From assembly GCF_009708005.2 (NCBI RefSeq), contig NZ_CP052757.1, positions 2,294,001-2,358,000 on the forward strand: 64,000 bases of DNA, given 5' to 3'. Numbering within the stretch: position 1 is the stretch's first letter; each line of letters begins with the position of its first letter. The notes under the pieces are model-generated. The model worked only from the letters and a program-made list of their open reading frames with translations. It searched no databases and was not told where the DNA came from. The DNA comes from Cellulosimicrobium protaetiae. GTDB taxonomy: Bacteria; Actinomycetota; Actinomycetes; Actinomycetales; Cellulomonadaceae. Below are positions 22,840 to 31,891 of the stretch, in pieces. The position numbers were made by a program, and so were the translations under genes.

Positions 22840-24300
22840 GTGAGCCAGCAGAGCGCGGAGCCGGACCCGAACCGCTGGCGCGTGCTGCCCGTCTGCCTCG
22901 CGGTCGGCTTCATCACGACGCTCGACGTCTCGATCGTCAACGTCGCGCTCCCGTCGATCGAGTCGTCTCTCGACGCGGGCCCGACGGAGCTCCAGCTCGT
23001 CGTCGCCGGGTACACGCTCGCGTTCGGCCTTGCGCTCGTCCCGGCAGGCCGCCTCGGCGACGCGGGCGCCCGGCGATCCCTGTTCATCGCCGGGCTGGTG
23101 GGCTTCGCCCTCATGAGCCTCGCGTGCGGGCTCGCGCCGACCGACACGTGGCTGGGCGTCGCGCGCCTGCTGCAGGGCGTGAGCGCGGGCATCCTCAACC
23201 CGCAGGTCGTCGGGCTCATCCAGCAGCTGTTCTCCGGGTTCGAGCGCGGCCGGGCGTTCGGCATGTTCGGCGCGACGATCGGCGTCTCGACGGCGCTCGG
23301 CCCGCTGCTCGGCGGCCTCATCATCGCGGCGGCCGGGTCCGCGGCCGGGTGGCGGTGGGTGTTCCTCGTGAACATCCCGGTCGTGGCCGTCCTGCTGCCG
23401 TTCGCGTGGCGGCTCGTGCCGGGCCCACCACCCCGTGCGCCCGGAGGAGGGCGGCGACGGCGCCTGGACCTCGTCGGGCTGGGGCTGCTGGGCGCCGCGA
23501 CGCTCGGCGTGATGATGCCGTTCGTCACGACGACGGGCCAGGGCGACGACGCGTCGCGGTGGTGGTGGCTCGTCGCGGCCGCCGCGGCGGGGCTCGCCGC
23601 CGTCCTCTGGGAGCGTCGGTACCAGCGGCGCACGGGAGAGGCCGTGCTCGACCCGCAGGTCGTCGGGCTCGGGTCGTTCCGCAACGGCGCGCTGCTCGGC
23701 CTCGCGTACTTCGCGGGGTTCACCGGGATCTTCCTCGTGGTGACGCTCTACCTCCAGGACGAGCTCGGCTACACGCCGCTCCAGGCCGGGCTCGTCGGCA
23801 CGCCGTTCGCCGTCGCGTCCGGGGTGTCGGCGTGGTTCTCGGGCCGTTGGGTCGCGCGCTGGGGCCGCCAGCTCGTCGTGGGCGGCGTGCTCCTCGTCCT
23901 CGTCGGGGTGGTCGCGGCCGACGCCGTGGTGCGGCTGCTCGGGGACGACCCCGGCGCCGTCGGGCCGGCGCTCGCGGGCGCGCTGCTCATCGCCGGAGCG
24001 GGCAGCGGCACGGTCATCGCGCCGAACCAGACCCTCACGCTGTCCGAGGTCCCCGTGAGCCGCGCGGGGGTCGCGGGGAGCATGCTCCAGCTCGGCCAGC
24101 GCATCGGGTCGGCGGTCGGGATCTCGGTCGTGCTGTCCGTGTACTACGGCGGACTGGCGAGCGGTGACTCGGCGGCGCACGCGACGGGGCGCGCGCTGCT
24201 CGTGACGATAACGCTCGTCGCGCTCGCGCTCGTCGTCGGGCTCGTGGACCTGCGTTCGCGACGAGCGGAGGACCGCGGGGCGGGCCGCGCGGACGCGTAG
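22840..24300 (+). CDS. MFS exporter, DHA2/EmrB-like
   Basis: A 486-residue major-facilitator transporter with about 14 hydrophobic helices, the number typical of the DHA2 drug:proton antiporters. Seen: the first helix with TTLDVSIVNVALPSIESSL, the motif-A equivalent AGRLGDAGARRSLF after helix 2, and the motif-C-like segment GVSTALGPLLGGLII in helix 5. The substrate cannot be predicted. It is divergent from DUF3097 and followed by the hrcA promoter region. Confidence 0.92.
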   Translation: MSQQSAEPDPNRWRVLPVCLAVGFITTLDVSIVNVALPSIESSLDAGPTELQLVVAGYTLAFGLALVPAGRLGDAGARRSLFIAGLVGFALMSLACGLAPTDTWLGVARLLQGVSAGILNPQVVGLIQQLFSGFERGRAFGMFGATIGVSTALGPLLGGLIIAAAGSAAGWRWVFLVNIPVVAVLLPFAWRLVPGPPPRAPGGGRRRRLDLVGLGLLGAATLGVMMPFVTTTGQGDDASRWWWLVAAAAAGLAAVLWERRYQRRTGEAVLDPQVVGLGSFRNGALLGLAYFAGFTGIFLVVTLYLQDELGYTPLQAGLVGTPFAVASGVSAWFSGRWVARWGRQLVVGGVLLVLVGVVAADAVVRLLGDDPGAVGPALAGALLIAGAGSGTVIAPNQTLTLSEVPVSRAGVAGSMLQLGQRIGSAVGISVVLSVYYGGLASGDSAAHATGRALLVTITLVALALVVGLVDLRSRRAEDRGAGRADA

Positions 24301-24302
24301 GA

Positions 24303-24329
24303 TTGGCACTCGGAGGTCGAGAGTGCCGA
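24303..24329 (+). promoter_or_regulatory. CIRCE element (HrcA operator)
   Basis: TTGGCACTC-N9-GAGTGCCGA matches the CIRCE consensus TTAGCACTC-N9-GAGTGCTAA at 15 of 18 arm positions, with the exact 9-base spacer. It lies 50 bases upstream of hrcA, which is therefore probably self-repressed and heat-inducible. Confidence 0.92.
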
Positions 24330-24378
24330 CGCCCGCCCGCCCGCCCGGGCGGCACGGTGCGGCACGCGGGAGGTGGAC

Positions 24379-25395
24379 GTGAGCGAGGAGCGCCGGCTCG
24401 AGGTGCTGCGGGCGATCGTCGAGGACTACGTCCTCACGCGCGAGCCCGTGGGGTCGCGCGTGCTCACCGAGCGGCACAGCCTCGGCGTGTCGCCCGCGAC
24501 GATCCGCAACGACATGGCCGCGCTCGAGGACGCCGGGCTCATCGCGCAGCCGCACACGTCCGCCGGGCGGATCCCGACCGACAAGGGCTACCGCCTCTTC
24601 GTCGACCGCCTCTCGGGCGTGAAGCCGTTGTCGGCGCCCGAGAAGCGCGCCATCGAGACGTTCCTGTCCGAGGGGGTCGACCTCGACGACGTCATCGCAC
24701 GCGCCGGTCGCCTGCTCGCGCAGCTCACGGGTCAGGTCGCGGTCGTGCAGTACCCGTCCCTGAGCCGGTCGGGGCTGCGCCACCTCGAGCTCGTCCCGGT
24801 CGGGGAGTCGCGCCTGCTCGTCGTGATCATCACCGACACCGGGCGCGTCGAGCAGCGCACTCTCGAGGTCGGGAGCGTGCCCGACGAGGGCACGCTCGTC
24901 GAGGTGCGTGCGCGGCTCAACGCCGCGGCCGCGGGCAAGCGGCTCACCGACCTCGCGTCGGGCCTCGCCGCCGTGACCGAGAGCTTCCACCCCGACGACG
25001 CCCCGCTCGTGCGGGCCGTCGGCGACCTCGTCGCCCAGACGCTCGCCGAGGAGAGCGAGGAGCGCCTCGTGCTCGCGGGCACCGCGAACCTCGCCCGCGC
25101 GGGCATGCGGTTCGAGCACGCGCTGCGCCCGGTGCTCGAGGCGCTCGAGGAGCAGGTCGTGCTGCTCGGCCTCCTCACCGAGATGGCCGCGGAGTCGGGC
25201 GTGAGCGTGCGGATCGGTCACGAGACCCAGCTCGAGGGCCTCGTCGACACCTCCGTCGTGACGACCGGTTACGGTAACGACGGGGACACTGTCGCGCTGG
25301 TCGGCTCGATCGGCCCGACCCGCATGGACTACCCCGGCACGATCGCGGCGGTGCGTGCCGTCGCGCGCTACCTGTCCCGGGCGCTCGGCACGTGA
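24379..25395 (+). CDS. hrcA: heat-inducible transcription repressor HrcA
   Basis: A 338-residue repressor that binds CIRCE and represses chaperone genes. The winged helix at the N-terminus ([52 protein letters not shown]) is followed by [19 protein letters not shown], the classic HrcA signature. The C-terminal GAF-like domain ends with [25 protein letters not shown] 24379 has GGAGG 5 bases upstream; an in-frame GTG at 24373 overlaps that sequence. Confidence 0.96.
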   Translation: MSEERRLEVLRAIVEDYVLTREPVGSRVLTERHSLGVSPATIRNDMAALEDAGLIAQPHTSAGRIPTDKGYRLFVDRLSGVKPLSAPEKRAIETFLSEGVDLDDVIARAGRLLAQLTGQVAVVQYPSLSRSGLRHLELVPVGESRLLVVIITDTGRVEQRTLEVGSVPDEGTLVEVRARLNAAAAGKRLTDLASGLAAVTESFHPDDAPLVRAVGDLVAQTLAEESEERLVLAGTANLARAGMRFEHALRPVLEALEEQVVLLGLLTEMAAESGVSVRIGHETQLEGLVDTSVVTTGYGNDGDTVALVGSIGPTRMDYPGTIAAVRAVARYLSRALGT

Positions 25396-25516
25396 GCCGC
25401 GCCGCGCTCGCCCTGCCCGCGACGGTCCGCCTCCACGGGCGCCCGACGCACCCACCAGCCTCTTCCCCGACCGGCCCGGCGCCGGCCTCACCACCCGCAC
25501 CAGCAGAGAGTGACGC

Positions 25517-26638
25517 GTGAGCGACTACTACGAGATCCTCGGCGTGGCCCGTGACGCCAGCCAGGACCAGATCAAGAAGGCGTACCGCAAGCTCGCGCGC
25601 GAGCTGCACCCCGACGTCGCCGGCGAGGAGGCGGGGGACCGCTTCAAGGACGTCGCGCGCGCGTACGAGGTGCTCTCCAACCCCGAGAAGCGTCAGCAGT
25701 ACGACCTCGGCGTCGACCCGAGCGCGCCCGGCGGCGGCAGCGGCCCCATGGGCGGAGGCTTCGGCTTCCAGGACATCTTCGAGACGTTCTTCGGCGGCGG
25801 GCAGGCGCAGCAGGGTCCGATCCCGCGCGCCCGTCGCGGGCAGGACGCGCTCGTGCGGCTCGACATCGACCTGTCCGAGGCGACGTTCGGTGCGCAGCGC
25901 GAGCTCCAGGTCGACACGGCCGTCGTGTGCGGGACGTGCGGCGGGTCGTGCTGCCGCCCGGGCACCTCGCCGCGCACGTGCGACGTCTGCCACGGCCGCG
26001 GCACGGTCCAACGCGTCGCGCGCTCGTTCCTCGGCCAGGTCATGACGAGCGCCCCGTGCGCCGCGTGCCAGGGTTTCGGCACCGTCATCCCCGAGCCGTG
26101 CGCGGAGTGCTCCGGCGAGGGCCGCGTGCGCAGCCGCCGCAGCATCACCGTCAACGTCCCCGCGGGCGTCGACACCGGCACGCGGATCAAGCTCACCGCG
26201 CAGGGCGAGGTCGGCCCGGCCGGCGGCCCCGCGGGCGACCTCTACGTCGAGATCCGCGAGCGCAACCACGACACGTTCGTGCGCCGCGGCGACGACCTGC
26301 ACTGCACGCTCCAGGTGCCCATGACCGCGGCCGCGCTCGGCACGGTGCTCGAGCTCGAGACGCTCGACGGCGCGCAGGAGATCGACCTGCGCCCGGGCAC
26401 GCAGCCGGGCCAGATCGTCACCCTCAAGAACCTCGGCGTGGGGCACCTGCACGGCAGCGGTCGCGGCGACCTCAACGTGCACATCGAGGTCCAGGTGCCG
26501 CGCGAGCTCGACGAGGAGCAGGAGCAGCTCCTGCGCTCGCTTGCGACGCTGCGCGGCGAGGAGCGGCCCGAGCCGCGCCTGTCCGCCGCGCACCCGGGCG
26601 TGTTCTCGCGCCTGCGCGACAAGCTCTCCGGTCGCTGA
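25517..26638 (+). CDS. dnaJ: chaperone DnaJ
   Basis: A 373-residue Hsp40 co-chaperone that stimulates DnaK. Domains in order: J domain (1-66) with the HPD motif in LARELHPDVAG; a Gly-rich linker with a GGGFGFQDIFETFFGGG core; a zinc-binding domain (about 137-205) with CGTCGGSC, CDVCHGRG, CAACQGFG and CAECSGEG; and the C-terminal substrate domains. The first zinc motif ends in Cys where CxxCxGxG is expected. This is the DnaJ type that follows hrcA in actinobacteria. The C-terminus ends FSRLRDKLSGR. Confidence 0.95.
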   Translation: MSDYYEILGVARDASQDQIKKAYRKLARELHPDVAGEEAGDRFKDVARAYEVLSNPEKRQQYDLGVDPSAPGGGSGPMGGGFGFQDIFETFFGGGQAQQGPIPRARRGQDALVRLDIDLSEATFGAQRELQVDTAVVCGTCGGSCCRPGTSPRTCDVCHGRGTVQRVARSFLGQVMTSAPCAACQGFGTVIPEPCAECSGEGRVRSRRSITVNVPAGVDTGTRIKLTAQGEVGPAGGPAGDLYVEIRERNHDTFVRRGDDLHCTLQVPMTAAALGTVLELETLDGAQEIDLRPGTQPGQIVTLKNLGVGHLHGSGRGDLNVHIEVQVPRELDEEQEQLLRSLATLRGEERPEPRLSAAHPGVFSRLRDKLSGR

Positions 26639-26649
26639 GCGGGCCGCGC

Positions 26650-27462
26650 ATGAGTGCTCCGGTGTTCCTCGCCGAGACCGGGCTCGACGCCGTCGGGCCG
26701 GGCGACCGCTACGTCCTCGACGGGGCGGAGGGGCGCCACGCGGGCGTCGTCCAGCGTCGCGGGACGGGGGAGCGGGTCGACGTCGTGGACGGGGACGGGC
26801 TGCGCCTGCGGTGCGTCGTCGAGCAGGTCGAGGCGGGCCGCGTGATCCTGCTCGTCCAGGAGGTCGACCGCGAGCCCGCTCCCGCCGTCGTCGTGACGCT
26901 CGTGCAGGCGCTCGCCAAGGGCGACCGCGACGAGATGGCGATCGAGGCGGCGACGGAGATCGGCGTGGACGTCGTCGTGCCGTGGCAGGCGGAGCGCTCC
27001 GTCGTCGTGTGGCGCGGCGAGCGCGCCGCGAAGTCGCGGGCGCGCTGGCTCGCGACCGTCCGCACCGCGACGAAGCAGGCGCGGCGCGCGCGGCTGCCGC
27101 ACGTCGAGGTGGCGCTCGACTCCCGCGGCCTCGCGGCACGGGTGGCCGACGTCGTCGCGGCCGGCGGCCAGGCGATCGTGCTCCACGAGGAGGCCGCGTC
27201 GCCGCTCGCCGACGTCGCGCTGCCCGACGGCGTGACCACGGAAGGTGGCGCGGCACCCGAGGTGCTGGTCGTCGTCGGCCCCGAGGGCGGGATCTCCGAG
27301 CGTGAGGTCGCCGACCTCGCCGCGGCCGGGGCCGTCGCTGCCCGGCTGGGCCCGCACGTGCTGCGCACGTCGACCGCGGGACCAGTCGCCGTCGCGCTGC
27401 TCGCCGAGCGGCTCGGCCGCTGGGGCGTGGCGGGCGGGCCTGGACTACCCTCGGGCGCATGA
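26650..27462 (+). CDS. rsmE: 16S rRNA m3U1498 methyltransferase
   Basis: A 270-residue SPOUT-fold methyltransferase. The N-terminal PUA-like domain is followed by LVQALAKGDRDEMAIEAATEIGVDVVVPWQAERS. The C-terminal knot has VVVGPEGGISEREVADL and LGPHVLRTSTAGPVAVALL, which bind S-adenosylmethionine. It methylates U1498 in helix 44 of 16S rRNA. It starts 11 bases after dnaJ, and its stop overlaps the ATG of the HIT gene by 4 bases, so dnaJ-rsmE-HIT form a unit. Confidence 0.95.
   Translation: MSAPVFLAETGLDAVGPGDRYVLDGAEGRHAGVVQRRGTGERVDVVDGDGLRLRCVVEQVEAGRVILLVQEVDREPAPAVVVTLVQALAKGDRDEMAIEAATEIGVDVVVPWQAERSVVVWRGERAAKSRARWLATVRTATKQARRARLPHVEVALDSRGLAARVADVVAAGGQAIVLHEEAASPLADVALPDGVTTEGGAAPEVLVVVGPEGGISEREVADLAAAGAVAARLGPHVLRTSTAGPVAVALLAERLGRWGVAGGPGLPSGA
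27446..27451 (+). promoter_or_regulatory. possible internal -10 box before the HIT gene
   Basis: TACCCT, 7 bases before ATG 27459, inside the rsmE 3' end. It fits the leaderless pattern of the window but may be chance because the genes also overlap. Confidence 0.3.
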
Positions 27463-27821
27463 CGAGCACCGCACCGCGCACGGAACCGGACTGCCTCTTC
27501 TGCCGCATCGTCGCGGGCGGGCTGCCCGCCGACGTCGTCGCGACGAGCGAGCGCGCGATCGCGTTCCGTGACATCAACCCGCAGGCGCCCGTGCACGTGC
27601 TCGTCGTGCCGCGCGACCACCACGGCGACATCGCCCAGCTCGCCGCGGCCGACCCGGCGCTGCTCGCGGACGTCGTCGCGCTCGCCGACGAGGTCGCGGG
27701 CGAGCAGGCCGACGGGCAGTTCCGGCTCATCTTCAACTCCGGGCCGCGCGCCGGGCAGAGCGTGTTCCACGTGCACGGCCACGTCATCGCGGGTGCCGAG
27801 CTCGGCTGGACGCCCGCCTGA
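27459..27821 (+). CDS. HIT family nucleotide-binding protein
   Basis: A 120-residue histidine-triad protein, close to HINT-type purine nucleoside phosphoramidases. Seen: CLFCRIVAGGLPADVV at the N-terminus, QAPVHVLVVPRDHHGDI in the middle and the triad VFHVHGHVIAG (His-x-His-x-His, about residues 103-112). Physiological substrate not known. It overlaps the rsmE stop by 4 bases. Confidence 0.94.
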   Translation: MTSTAPRTEPDCLFCRIVAGGLPADVVATSERAIAFRDINPQAPVHVLVVPRDHHGDIAQLAAADPALLADVVALADEVAGEQADGQFRLIFNSGPRAGQSVFHVHGHVIAGAELGWTPA

Positions 27822-27861
27822 GCCCTGCGCGAAAGGACGTGTGGGGCCCGGGCGCGCTCGG

Positions 27862-27867
27862 TACGAT
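27862..27867 (+). promoter_or_regulatory. -10 box of the phoH operon
   Basis: TACGAT in the 121-base gap after the HIT gene; transcription would start near 27874, leaving a leader of about 70 bases before phoH. Confidence 0.4.
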
Positions 27868-27942
27868 GGAGGCGATCTGCGGGGCCGTGGCGGCCCCGGC
27901 CCCACCGCCCGACCGAAGGAGCGCAGCGGCGCAAGCCGGCTC

Positions 27943-29055
27943 ATGACCTCTCTCTCCCGAGACCTGCCCCGAGAACCCGACCCCCAGCCGCACCGGGTCG
28001 AGCACCGCATCGTCATCCCGACCCACGTGCCGATGGTGGCGCTCCTCGGCAGCCGTGACTCCGTGCTCCGGGCCGTCGAGTCCGGTTTCCCCTCGGTCGA
28101 CGTGCACGTGCGCGGCAACGAGATCGCGGTCTCCGGGCCTCCGGGGGACGTCGCGCTCGCCTCGCGCCTGCTCGACGAGCTCGTCGAGGTCGTGGAGGCC
28201 GGCACGCAGCTCACGGCCGACGTCGTGTCGCGCTCGATCGCGATGCTCACGGCCGCGACGGCGTCGCGACCGGCCGAGGTGCTGACGCTCAACATCCTGT
28301 CGAGCCGCGGCCGCACGATCCGGCCGAAGACGGTCGGGCAGAAGCGCTACGTCGAGGCGATCGACGCGAGCACCATCACGTTCGGCATCGGGCCCGCCGG
28401 TACCGGCAAGACGTACCTCGCGATGGCCAAGGCCGTCCAGGCGCTGCAGTCGAAGCAGGTCAACCGGATCATCCTCACGCGCCCCGCCGTCGAGGCGGGG
28501 GAGCGGCTCGGGTTCCTGCCCGGTTCGCTCACCGAGAAGATCGACCCGTACCTGCGCCCGCTGTACGACGCGCTGCACGACATGATCGACCCGGACTCGA
28601 TCCCCAAGCTCATCGAGGCGGGCACGATCGAGGTCGCTCCGCTGGCCTTCATGCGCGGCAGGAGCCTGAACGACTCGTTCATCATCCTCGACGAGGCGCA
28701 GAACACGACGACCGAGCAGATGAAGATGTTCCTCACGCGCCTCGGGTTCGGGTCGCGCATGGTCATCACGGGCGACGCGACGCAGGTCGACCTGCCCGGT
28801 GGCACCCAGTCGGGGCTGCGCGTGATCGAGGACGTCCTCACGGGCGTCGACGACGTCGAGTTCTGCCGGCTCACGTCGTCCGACGTCGTGCGCCACCGGC
28901 TCGTGAGCGAGATCATCGACGCGTACGCGCGGTGGGACCTCGCGTCCGGGTCGGGTACCGGCGCGCGACAGGGGACGGGCGGCGGTCGCCGCCGCGACGA
29001 CGAGCGCCGCGGACGCCCCGCGGGCAGGGACCGACGGACGAGGGACGACGCGTGA
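27943..29055 (+). CDS. phoH: PhoH-like ATPase
   Basis: A 370-residue P-loop ATPase of the PhoH/YbeZ family. Walker A is [11 protein letters not shown] (about residues 149-159), Walker [12 protein letters not shown], and [17 protein letters not shown] is family-specific. A KH-like N-terminal segment precedes the ATPase, and an Arg-rich disordered tail follows (about 340-370). YbeZ works with YbeY and rRNA/ribosome quality control, which fits the 4-base overlap with ybeY. The ATG at 27943 has no good Shine-Dalgarno at normal spacing (AAGGAG is 22 bases away), so the start is less certain. Confidence 0.92.
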   Translation: MTSLSRDLPREPDPQPHRVEHRIVIPTHVPMVALLGSRDSVLRAVESGFPSVDVHVRGNEIAVSGPPGDVALASRLLDELVEVVEAGTQLTADVVSRSIAMLTAATASRPAEVLTLNILSSRGRTIRPKTVGQKRYVEAIDASTITFGIGPAGTGKTYLAMAKAVQALQSKQVNRIILTRPAVEAGERLGFLPGSLTEKIDPYLRPLYDALHDMIDPDSIPKLIEAGTIEVAPLAFMRGRSLNDSFIILDEAQNTTTEQMKMFLTRLGFGSRMVITGDATQVDLPGGTQSGLRVIEDVLTGVDDVEFCRLTSSDVVRHRLVSEIIDAYARWDLASGSGTGARQGTGGGRRRDDERRGRPAGRDRRTRDDA

Positions 29056-29504
29056 GCATCGAGGTCAACAACGAGACCGAGACCGAGGTCGACGAGGCCG
29101 AGTTCGCGGCTCTCGCGCGCTACGTGCTCGACGCGATGCGCGTGCACCCGCAGAGCGAGCTGTCGATCCTCTTCGTCGACACCGACGTCATGACCGAGCT
29201 GCACGTGCGCTGGATGGACGAGCCCGGCCCGACCGACGTGCTCTCCTTCCCCATGGACGAGCTGCGGCCCGGCCGCGACGGCGAGGTGTCCGGTCCCGGC
29301 CAGCTCGGCGACGTCGTGCTGTGCCCCGAGGTGGCCGCTCAGCAGGCGGTCACCGCGGGTCACTCGACGGCGGAGGAGATGCTGCTGCTCACGACGCACG
29401 GCATCCTGCACCTGCTCGGCTACGACCACGTCGAACCGGAGGAGGAGAAGGAGATGTTCGCGCTGCAGCGCAAGCTGCTCCTGACCTTCCTCGCCGGCCG
29501 GTGA
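29052..29504 (+). CDS. ybeY: rRNA maturation endoribonuclease YbeY
   Basis: A 150-residue metal-dependent RNase of normal length. The zinc motif is [12 protein letters not shown] (about residues 116-127, three His), preceded by [16 protein letters not shown] and [13 protein letters not shown]. It acts in 16S rRNA 3'-end maturation and ribosome quality control. GTG 29052 overlaps the phoH stop, and its own stop overlaps the next gene. Confidence 0.96.
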   Translation: MSIEVNNETETEVDEAEFAALARYVLDAMRVHPQSELSILFVDTDVMTELHVRWMDEPGPTDVLSFPMDELRPGRDGEVSGPGQLGDVVLCPEVAAQQAVTAGHSTAEEMLLLTTHGILHLLGYDHVEPEEEKEMFALQRKLLLTFLAGR

Positions 29505-30850
29505 GCGGCGAACCCGTCGCGCTCCTGGCGGTCCTGACCGTCCTGACGGTCGTGCTGGCCGCCGCGCTGAGCGCCGGCGAGGCGGCCGTCCTGCGCGTGA
29601 CGCGCGCCGCCGTCACCGACGCGACGACGGGCGACGACCCGGCAGCCCCGGCGATGCCGTCCGGGCGCCGTGCGCTCGCGCTGCTCGTCGACCCGGCCGC
29701 GACGGCCCGCTCCGTCGGCTTCGTGCGCGTCGTCGCCGAGGTCGCGGCGATCACGTGCCTCACGCTGCTCGTCGCGGCGTGGCTCGAGCCGTGGTGGCAG
29801 GTCCTGCTCGTCGCGCTCGCGGTGAGCGTCGTCGTGGGCCTCCTGGTCGTGCGGGTCAGCCCACGCTCTCTGGGCCGCCGGCACGCCGTGCGTGTCCTCC
29901 TCGCGCTCTCCGGCCTCCTCACGGGGATCGTCGCCACGACCCGCTGGCTCACGCGCCTCGCTCCTGCGCCCGACTCCGGGGCGCACGAGCGCGAGCTGCA
30001 GGACATGGTGGACCGCGTCAACGAGTCCGAGGTCATCGAGGAGGAGGAGCGCGAGCTCATCCGCTCGGTGTTCGGGCTCGGCAGCACGCTCACGCGCGAG
30101 GTCATGGTCCCGCGGACCGACATGGTCACGACCTCACGGGACACCCCGCTGCGCAAGACGCTGACGCTGTTCCTGCGCTCGGGCTTCTCCCGCATCCCCG
30201 TGACGGGCACGTCCGCGGACGACCTCGTGGGCGTCGCCTACTTCAAGGACGTCGTACGGGTCCTGCAGGGCGGCGCGGGGTCGGACGCCCGACCGGTCGG
30301 CGACGTCGCGCGTCCCGCGATCTTCGTTCCCGAGTCCAAGCCCGTCGACGACCTGCTGCGCGAGATGCAGGCGTCGTCCTCGCACATCGCGATGGTCGTC
30401 GACGAGTACGGCGGCATCGCCGGGCTCGTGACCATCGAGGACGCGCTCGAGGAGATCGTCGGCGAGCTCACCGACGAGCACGACCAGCCCGAGCCCGAGG
30501 TCGAGGACCTCGGCGAGGGCGTGCTGCGCGTCCCCGCACGGCTCGGCGTGGACGAGCTCGGCGAGCTCTTCGGGCTCGACCTGGACGACGACGACGTGGA
30601 CACCGTCGGCGGGCTGCTCGCCAAGGCCCTCGGCAAGGTCCCGCTGCCCGGTTCCGTGGCGGACGTCCACGGCCTGAGGATCGAGGCGGACCGGGTCGAG
30701 GGCCGGCGCAAGCAGCTCGCGACCGTCCTCGTCTCCCACGCCGCGGCACCTGCCGCACCCGCTCCACCCGCCGACCCCGGCGGGCCCGACGCGCCGGAGA
30801 CCCCGGCCGGCACCCGATCCTCCCTCCCGACCGTGAAGGACACCCCGTGA
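29501..30850 (+). CDS. CNNM/CorC-type CBS-domain membrane protein
   Basis: A 449-residue hemolysin-C-like protein. An N-terminal DUF21-like membrane region has three to four helices (residues 1-140). [14 protein letters not shown] begins the CBS pair (about 205-330), which contains [21 protein letters not shown] and [30 protein letters not shown] CorC_HlyC C-terminal domain follows, then a Pro-rich tail. Relatives transport or regulate magnesium/cobalt; despite the family name it is unlikely to be a toxin. It lies between ybeY and era and is translationally coupled to both. Confidence 0.92.
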   Translation: MSGEPVALLAVLTVLTVVLAAALSAGEAAVLRVTRAAVTDATTGDDPAAPAMPSGRRALALLVDPAATARSVGFVRVVAEVAAITCLTLLVAAWLEPWWQVLLVALAVSVVVGLLVVRVSPRSLGRRHAVRVLLALSGLLTGIVATTRWLTRLAPAPDSGAHERELQDMVDRVNESEVIEEEERELIRSVFGLGSTLTREVMVPRTDMVTTSRDTPLRKTLTLFLRSGFSRIPVTGTSADDLVGVAYFKDVVRVLQGGAGSDARPVGDVARPAIFVPESKPVDDLLREMQASSSHIAMVVDEYGGIAGLVTIEDALEEIVGELTDEHDQPEPEVEDLGEGVLRVPARLGVDELGELFGLDLDDDDVDTVGGLLAKALGKVPLPGSVADVHGLRIEADRVEGRRKQLATVLVSHAAAPAAPAPPADPGGPDAPETPAGTRSSLPTVKDTP

Positions 30851-31797
30851 GCACGACCACCCCCGAGCACCGCTCCGGATTCGCCTGCCTGGTCGGACGG
30901 CCCAACGCGGGCAAGTCGACCCTGACCAACGCGCTCGTCGGCCAGAAGGTCGCCATCACGTCCGGGCGCCCGCAGACGACGCGCCACACGATCCGCGGGA
31001 TCGTGCACCGGCCCGACGCGCAGCTCGTGCTCGTCGACACCCCGGGCCTGCACCGGCCCCGCACGCTGCTCGGCGAGCGACTCAACGACCTCGTGCGCGA
31101 GACGCTCACCGAGGTCGACGTCATCGCGTTCTGCCTGCCCGCGGACCAGAAGATCGGTCCGGGCGACCGGTTCATCGCGAACGAGCTCGCCGAGCTCATG
31201 CGGGGGCGCCGCGGGACGCCGGTGGTCGCCGTCGTGACGAAGGCCGACCTCGTGGACCGCGGCACGCTCGCCGCGCACCTGCTCGCCGTGGACCGGCTGG
31301 GGGAGATCGCGGGCGGCTGGGCGGACATCGTGCCGGTCTCGGCGCAGGACGGCTACCAGGTCGACGTCCTCACCGACGTCCTCGTGTCCCACCTGCCCGA
31401 GGGACCGGAGCTCTACCCGGGCGGTGAGCTCACGGACGAGCCCGAGGCCGTGATGGTCGCCGAGCTCGTGCGCGAGGCCGCGCTCGAGGGCGTGCGCGAC
31501 GAGCTCCCGCACTCCCTCGCCGTCCAGGTCGAGGAGATCGTGCCCCGCGAGGGCAGCGGGGACGAGGCCACGGGACGCCCGCCGCTGCTCGACGTGCGGG
31601 TGAACCTCTTCGTCGAGCGCGACTCGCAGAAGGCGATCGTCATCGGCCGCGGCGGTTCGCGGCTGCGCGACGTCGGGACGCGCGCCCGCCACGGCATCGA
31701 GGCGCTCCTCGGGACCCGCGTCTACCTCGACCTGCACGTCAAGGTCGCCAAGGACTGGCAGCGCGACCCGAAGCAGCTGCACCGCCTCGGGTTCTGA
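30847..31797 (+). CDS. era: GTPase Era
   Basis: A 316-residue GTPase needed for 30S assembly. G1 GRPNAGKST (about 14-22), G2 region [11 protein letters not shown]3 DTPGLH, G4 TKAD, and a C-terminal KH domain with [30 protein letters not shown] that contacts the 16S rRNA 3' end. The final [19 protein letters not shown] is typical. It is the last gene of the phoH-ybeY-CorC-era overlap chain, all concerned with ribosome maturation except the CBS protein. Confidence 0.97.
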   Translation: MSTTTPEHRSGFACLVGRPNAGKSTLTNALVGQKVAITSGRPQTTRHTIRGIVHRPDAQLVLVDTPGLHRPRTLLGERLNDLVRETLTEVDVIAFCLPADQKIGPGDRFIANELAELMRGRRGTPVVAVVTKADLVDRGTLAAHLLAVDRLGEIAGGWADIVPVSAQDGYQVDVLTDVLVSHLPEGPELYPGGELTDEPEAVMVAELVREAALEGVRDELPHSLAVQVEEIVPREGSGDEATGRPPLLDVRVNLFVERDSQKAIVIGRGGSRLRDVGTRARHGIEALLGTRVYLDLHVKVAKDWQRDPKQLHRLGF

Positions 31798-31879
31798 GAC
31801 CGGTCACCCGGAACAGGCGGGGGAGAGCCCCCGTCCGCGCGTCGGGGCGCCACCAGGGACCGAGGCCGGGGCCGCGACG

Positions 31880-31885
31880 TACGAT
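31880..31885 (+). promoter_or_regulatory. -10 box, leaderless start of hydrolase gene
   Basis: TACGAT, 6 bases, then GTG 31892. Confidence 0.5.
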
Positions 31886-31891
31886 TCCTCG

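Noticed and set aside
22750-25500. 916-codon minus-strand open frame across the MFS and hrcA genes
   Set aside because: It is antisense to two clearly recognisable genes and has no domain features.
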